Assembly: GCA_044225155.1 (NCBI GenBank)
Contig: JBGAJB010000214.1
Location: 1 to 5,995, forward strand
DNA: 5,995 bases
Origin: CAYMBL01 sp044225155
GTDB taxonomy: Bacteria > Planctomycetota > Phycisphaerae > UBA1845 > Fen-1342
Direction of reading: 5' to 3'
In this document: in pieces, positions 4,478 through 5,995 of the stretch
Position numbering within the stretch: the stretch's first letter is position 1
Layout: each line of letters opens with the position of its first letter
Position numbers and translations under genes: made by a program
Notes under the pieces: model-generated
Database searches by the model: none
The model's input: only the letters and a program-made list of their open reading frames with translations
Told to the model about the DNA's origin: nothing

Positions 4478-5995
4478 ATGCAATTCCTGACACGCACGAT
4501 CATCGCTGCATTGTTTCTGGTGGGAATCGCCGCCGCCCAGCCGGCCGGATCGTCGCCGCTGCTGGACGAGCTGCTCGGTCCCGGACCGGTGCAGCAGCGC
4601 AGCGAAGCGGAGTGGGAAAAAGCCTTCGGCCAACTGCTGGATTCCCTCATGCCCGGCATGAGCGCCGATGCGATTCCCGATCGCGAACAACCGCAATTGA
4701 CGTTGGAGCGCATCTGTCATCGCGCCGGCCAGCCCGGCGCGGACGCCGAGCGAGCCGGACTGTGCCGGGCGATGCTGGCGCGGCTCAAGAGCGATACGCC
4801 CAAGGACGCGCGCGTCTGGCTCCTGCGCAAGATCGAACCGCTCGGACGCGAGGAATCGGCCGAGCCGCTCGCGCTGCTTCTGTCCGATCCCGATGTCGAC
4901 ATTCGCGAACTCGCGCGCCGGGCGCTCATCAACAATCCGACGGAGGCCGCCCTGAATTTCCTGCGCCAGCGATTGGCCGGCCCCGCGGGTGAGCAGCCGC
5001 CGACGCTGATCGCGCTGATTCAGGCTCTGGCGGCGCGAAAAGACGTGGGCAGCATTCCGTCTTTCATCAAGCTGAGCAAATCGCCGGACGACGGCGTCGC
5101 GCTCGCCAGCATCCGCGCGCTGGGAAATTTCGCGACAAACGAGGCTCTCGACGCATTGGGAATGACGGCCCGTCAGGCGGAAGGCGTGCGCGGCGAAGTC
5201 GCGACGCTGGCGGCAATTCGCTGCGCCGAGAACTTCATCGCCGCCGGAAAGCCCGACACGGTCGAGCCGCTCCTCGTCCAGATTTCGCAGCAGAAGCTCG
5301 GCCCGGCGGTCCACCGCGCCGTGCGCGGCGCCCTGGTGCGCGCCCGGGGTGCACAAGGTCTCTCATTGCTGTTGGAACTGCTGAACTCGGACGATCGCGA
5401 TGATCGCCGCGCGGCGGCCGATCTCGCGCGACAGACGACCTTCGACGCGCTGATTAAGCCGCTCTGCGACGACATCGCCAAGCTGCCGCCCGAATCCCAA
5501 GCACTGCTGTTGAACGCCTTGGCGGCCCGCGGCGCGGCCCAAGTGCGGCCCTTCGCCGTCGCCAGCCTGCAATCCACCAACGCGGACGTCGCGGCCGCGG
5601 CCGTGCGCGCCCTGCGAGACGTCGGCGACGCCGCGTGCGTGCTCCCGCTCGCCGAATTGGCGGCGAAATCGAGCACACAGCGACTGGGCGTGCGCGACAC
5701 GTTGGCTCGCATGCGCGGCGCGACGATTGACGAAGAGATCGTGCGGCTGATTCCGACCGCCCCGGCAGCGGCCCGCGCGGAATTGATCCGCAGCACGGCC
5801 GCTCGTCATCACAAAGCGGCCGTTCCCCTCCTGCTTCAGCAGGCGGGTGAAGGCGAGATAGACGTGCGCGTCGCGGCCTTGGACGCCTTGGCGAATCTCG
5901 CCGACGCGCGCGACGCCGCCCGCGTGCTGCCGCTTGCTCTCAGCGCCGCGGACGAAACGCTGGCGAAGTCGGCCGAGGACGCAGTGGTAACGATC
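4478..5995 (+). CDS. Secreted HEAT-repeat protein, C-terminus off the window
   Basis: The frame is open from the ATG to the right edge: 506 codons and no stop. Residues 1-20 form a Sec signal peptide (MQFLTRTIIAALFLVGIAAA, likely cut before Gln21). Residues 24-105 are a separate N-terminal segment. From about 107 to the end the protein is built of helical HEAT-type repeats of 30-40 residues. Recognisable units include AEPLALLLSDPDVDIRELARRAL (128-150), IPSFIKLSKSPDDGVALASIRALGNF (193-218), VRPFAVASLQSTNADVAAAAVRAL (356-379), and AVPLLLQQAGEGEIDVRVAALDALANL (448-474). They share the D-x-x-V/I-R-x-x-A-x-x-A-L pattern. HEAT solenoids usually act as protein-binding scaffolds; large secreted ones are common in planctomycetes, often fused to other domains, so a C-terminal domain could lie beyond the window. 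No enzyme motif is visible, and ICHRAG (79-84) is not a CxxCH haem site. The preceding hairpin suggests a transcription unit separate from ruvB. Confidence 0.88.
   Translation, partial: MQFLTRTIIAALFLVGIAAAQPAGSSPLLDELLGPGPVQQRSEAEWEKAFGQLLDSLMPGMSADAIPDREQPQLTLERICHRAGQPGADAERAGLCRAMLARLKSDTPKDARVWLLRKIEPLGREESAEPLALLLSDPDVDIRELARRALINNPTEAALNFLRQRLAGPAGEQPPTLIALIQALAARKDVGSIPSFIKLSKSPDDGVALASIRALGNFATNEALDALGMTARQAEGVRGEVATLAAIRCAENFIAAGKPDTVEPLLVQISQQKLGPAVHRAVRGALVRARGAQGLSLLLELLNSDDRDDRRAAADLARQTTFDALIKPLCDDIAKLPPESQALLLNALAARGAAQVRPFAVASLQSTNADVAAAAVRALRDVGDAACVLPLAELAAKSSTQRLGVRDTLARMRGATIDEEIVRLIPTAPAAARAELIRSTAARHHKAAVPLLLQQAGEGEIDVRVAALDALANLADARDAARVLPLALSAADETLAKSAEDAVVTI

Noticed and set aside
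4715..4732. Possible haem-binding CxxCH-like motif (ICHRAG) in the HEAT-repeat protein
   Set aside because: There is only one Cys before the His, so the CxxCH pattern is absent.
4006..4992. Plus-strand 328-codon frame spanning the end of the 163-residue gene and the start of the HEAT-repeat gene
   Set aside because: It crosses a strong intergenic hairpin, is Arg/Ala-rich without motifs, and is out of frame with two better supported genes.
4463..5356. Minus-strand 297-codon frame opposite the HEAT-repeat gene
   Set aside because: The plus strand shows regular HEAT repeats and a signal peptide with ribosome site; the antisense frame shows nothing recognisable.

Overview
The window is GC-rich bacterial DNA, most likely from a member of the Planctomycetota. 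This is an inference. It rests on a planctomycete-style pseudopilin-like protein (N-terminal FTLIELL signal followed by a large globular domain), a long secreted HEAT-repeat protein, a large exported protein of unrecognised family, and the wording of the RuvB sequence. No mobile element, CRISPR array, rRNA or tRNA gene was seen.

Layout: the left half is on the minus strand. A prepilin-type protein (818 down to 1, C-terminus beyond the left edge) is separated by a 306-bp, relatively AT-rich gap from a 504-residue exported protein (2639 down to 1125). A 205-bp divergent intergenic region (2640-2844) follows. It holds a candidate sigma70-type promoter for each direction and, between them, a set of co-centred inverted repeats. 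The right half is on the plus strand: ruvB (2845-3870), a 163-residue protein with a TPR-like segment (3905-4396), a strong GC-rich hairpin directly after that stop codon, and a secreted HEAT-repeat protein (4478 to beyond the right edge).

How the genes relate: ruvB encodes the Holliday-junction branch-migration motor and is the only gene with a confident function. The small downstream gene starts 34 bp after the ruvB stop and is probably co-transcribed with it. ruvA and ruvC are not in the window. The three exported proteins show no obvious pathway link to RuvB or to each other. I found no convincing new multi-gene system. The points most worth checking are regulatory: ruvB may be transcribed as a leaderless mRNA, the divergent region carries a nested dyad, and a 14-bp near-identical box occurs in both intergenic regions flanking the 504-residue gene.
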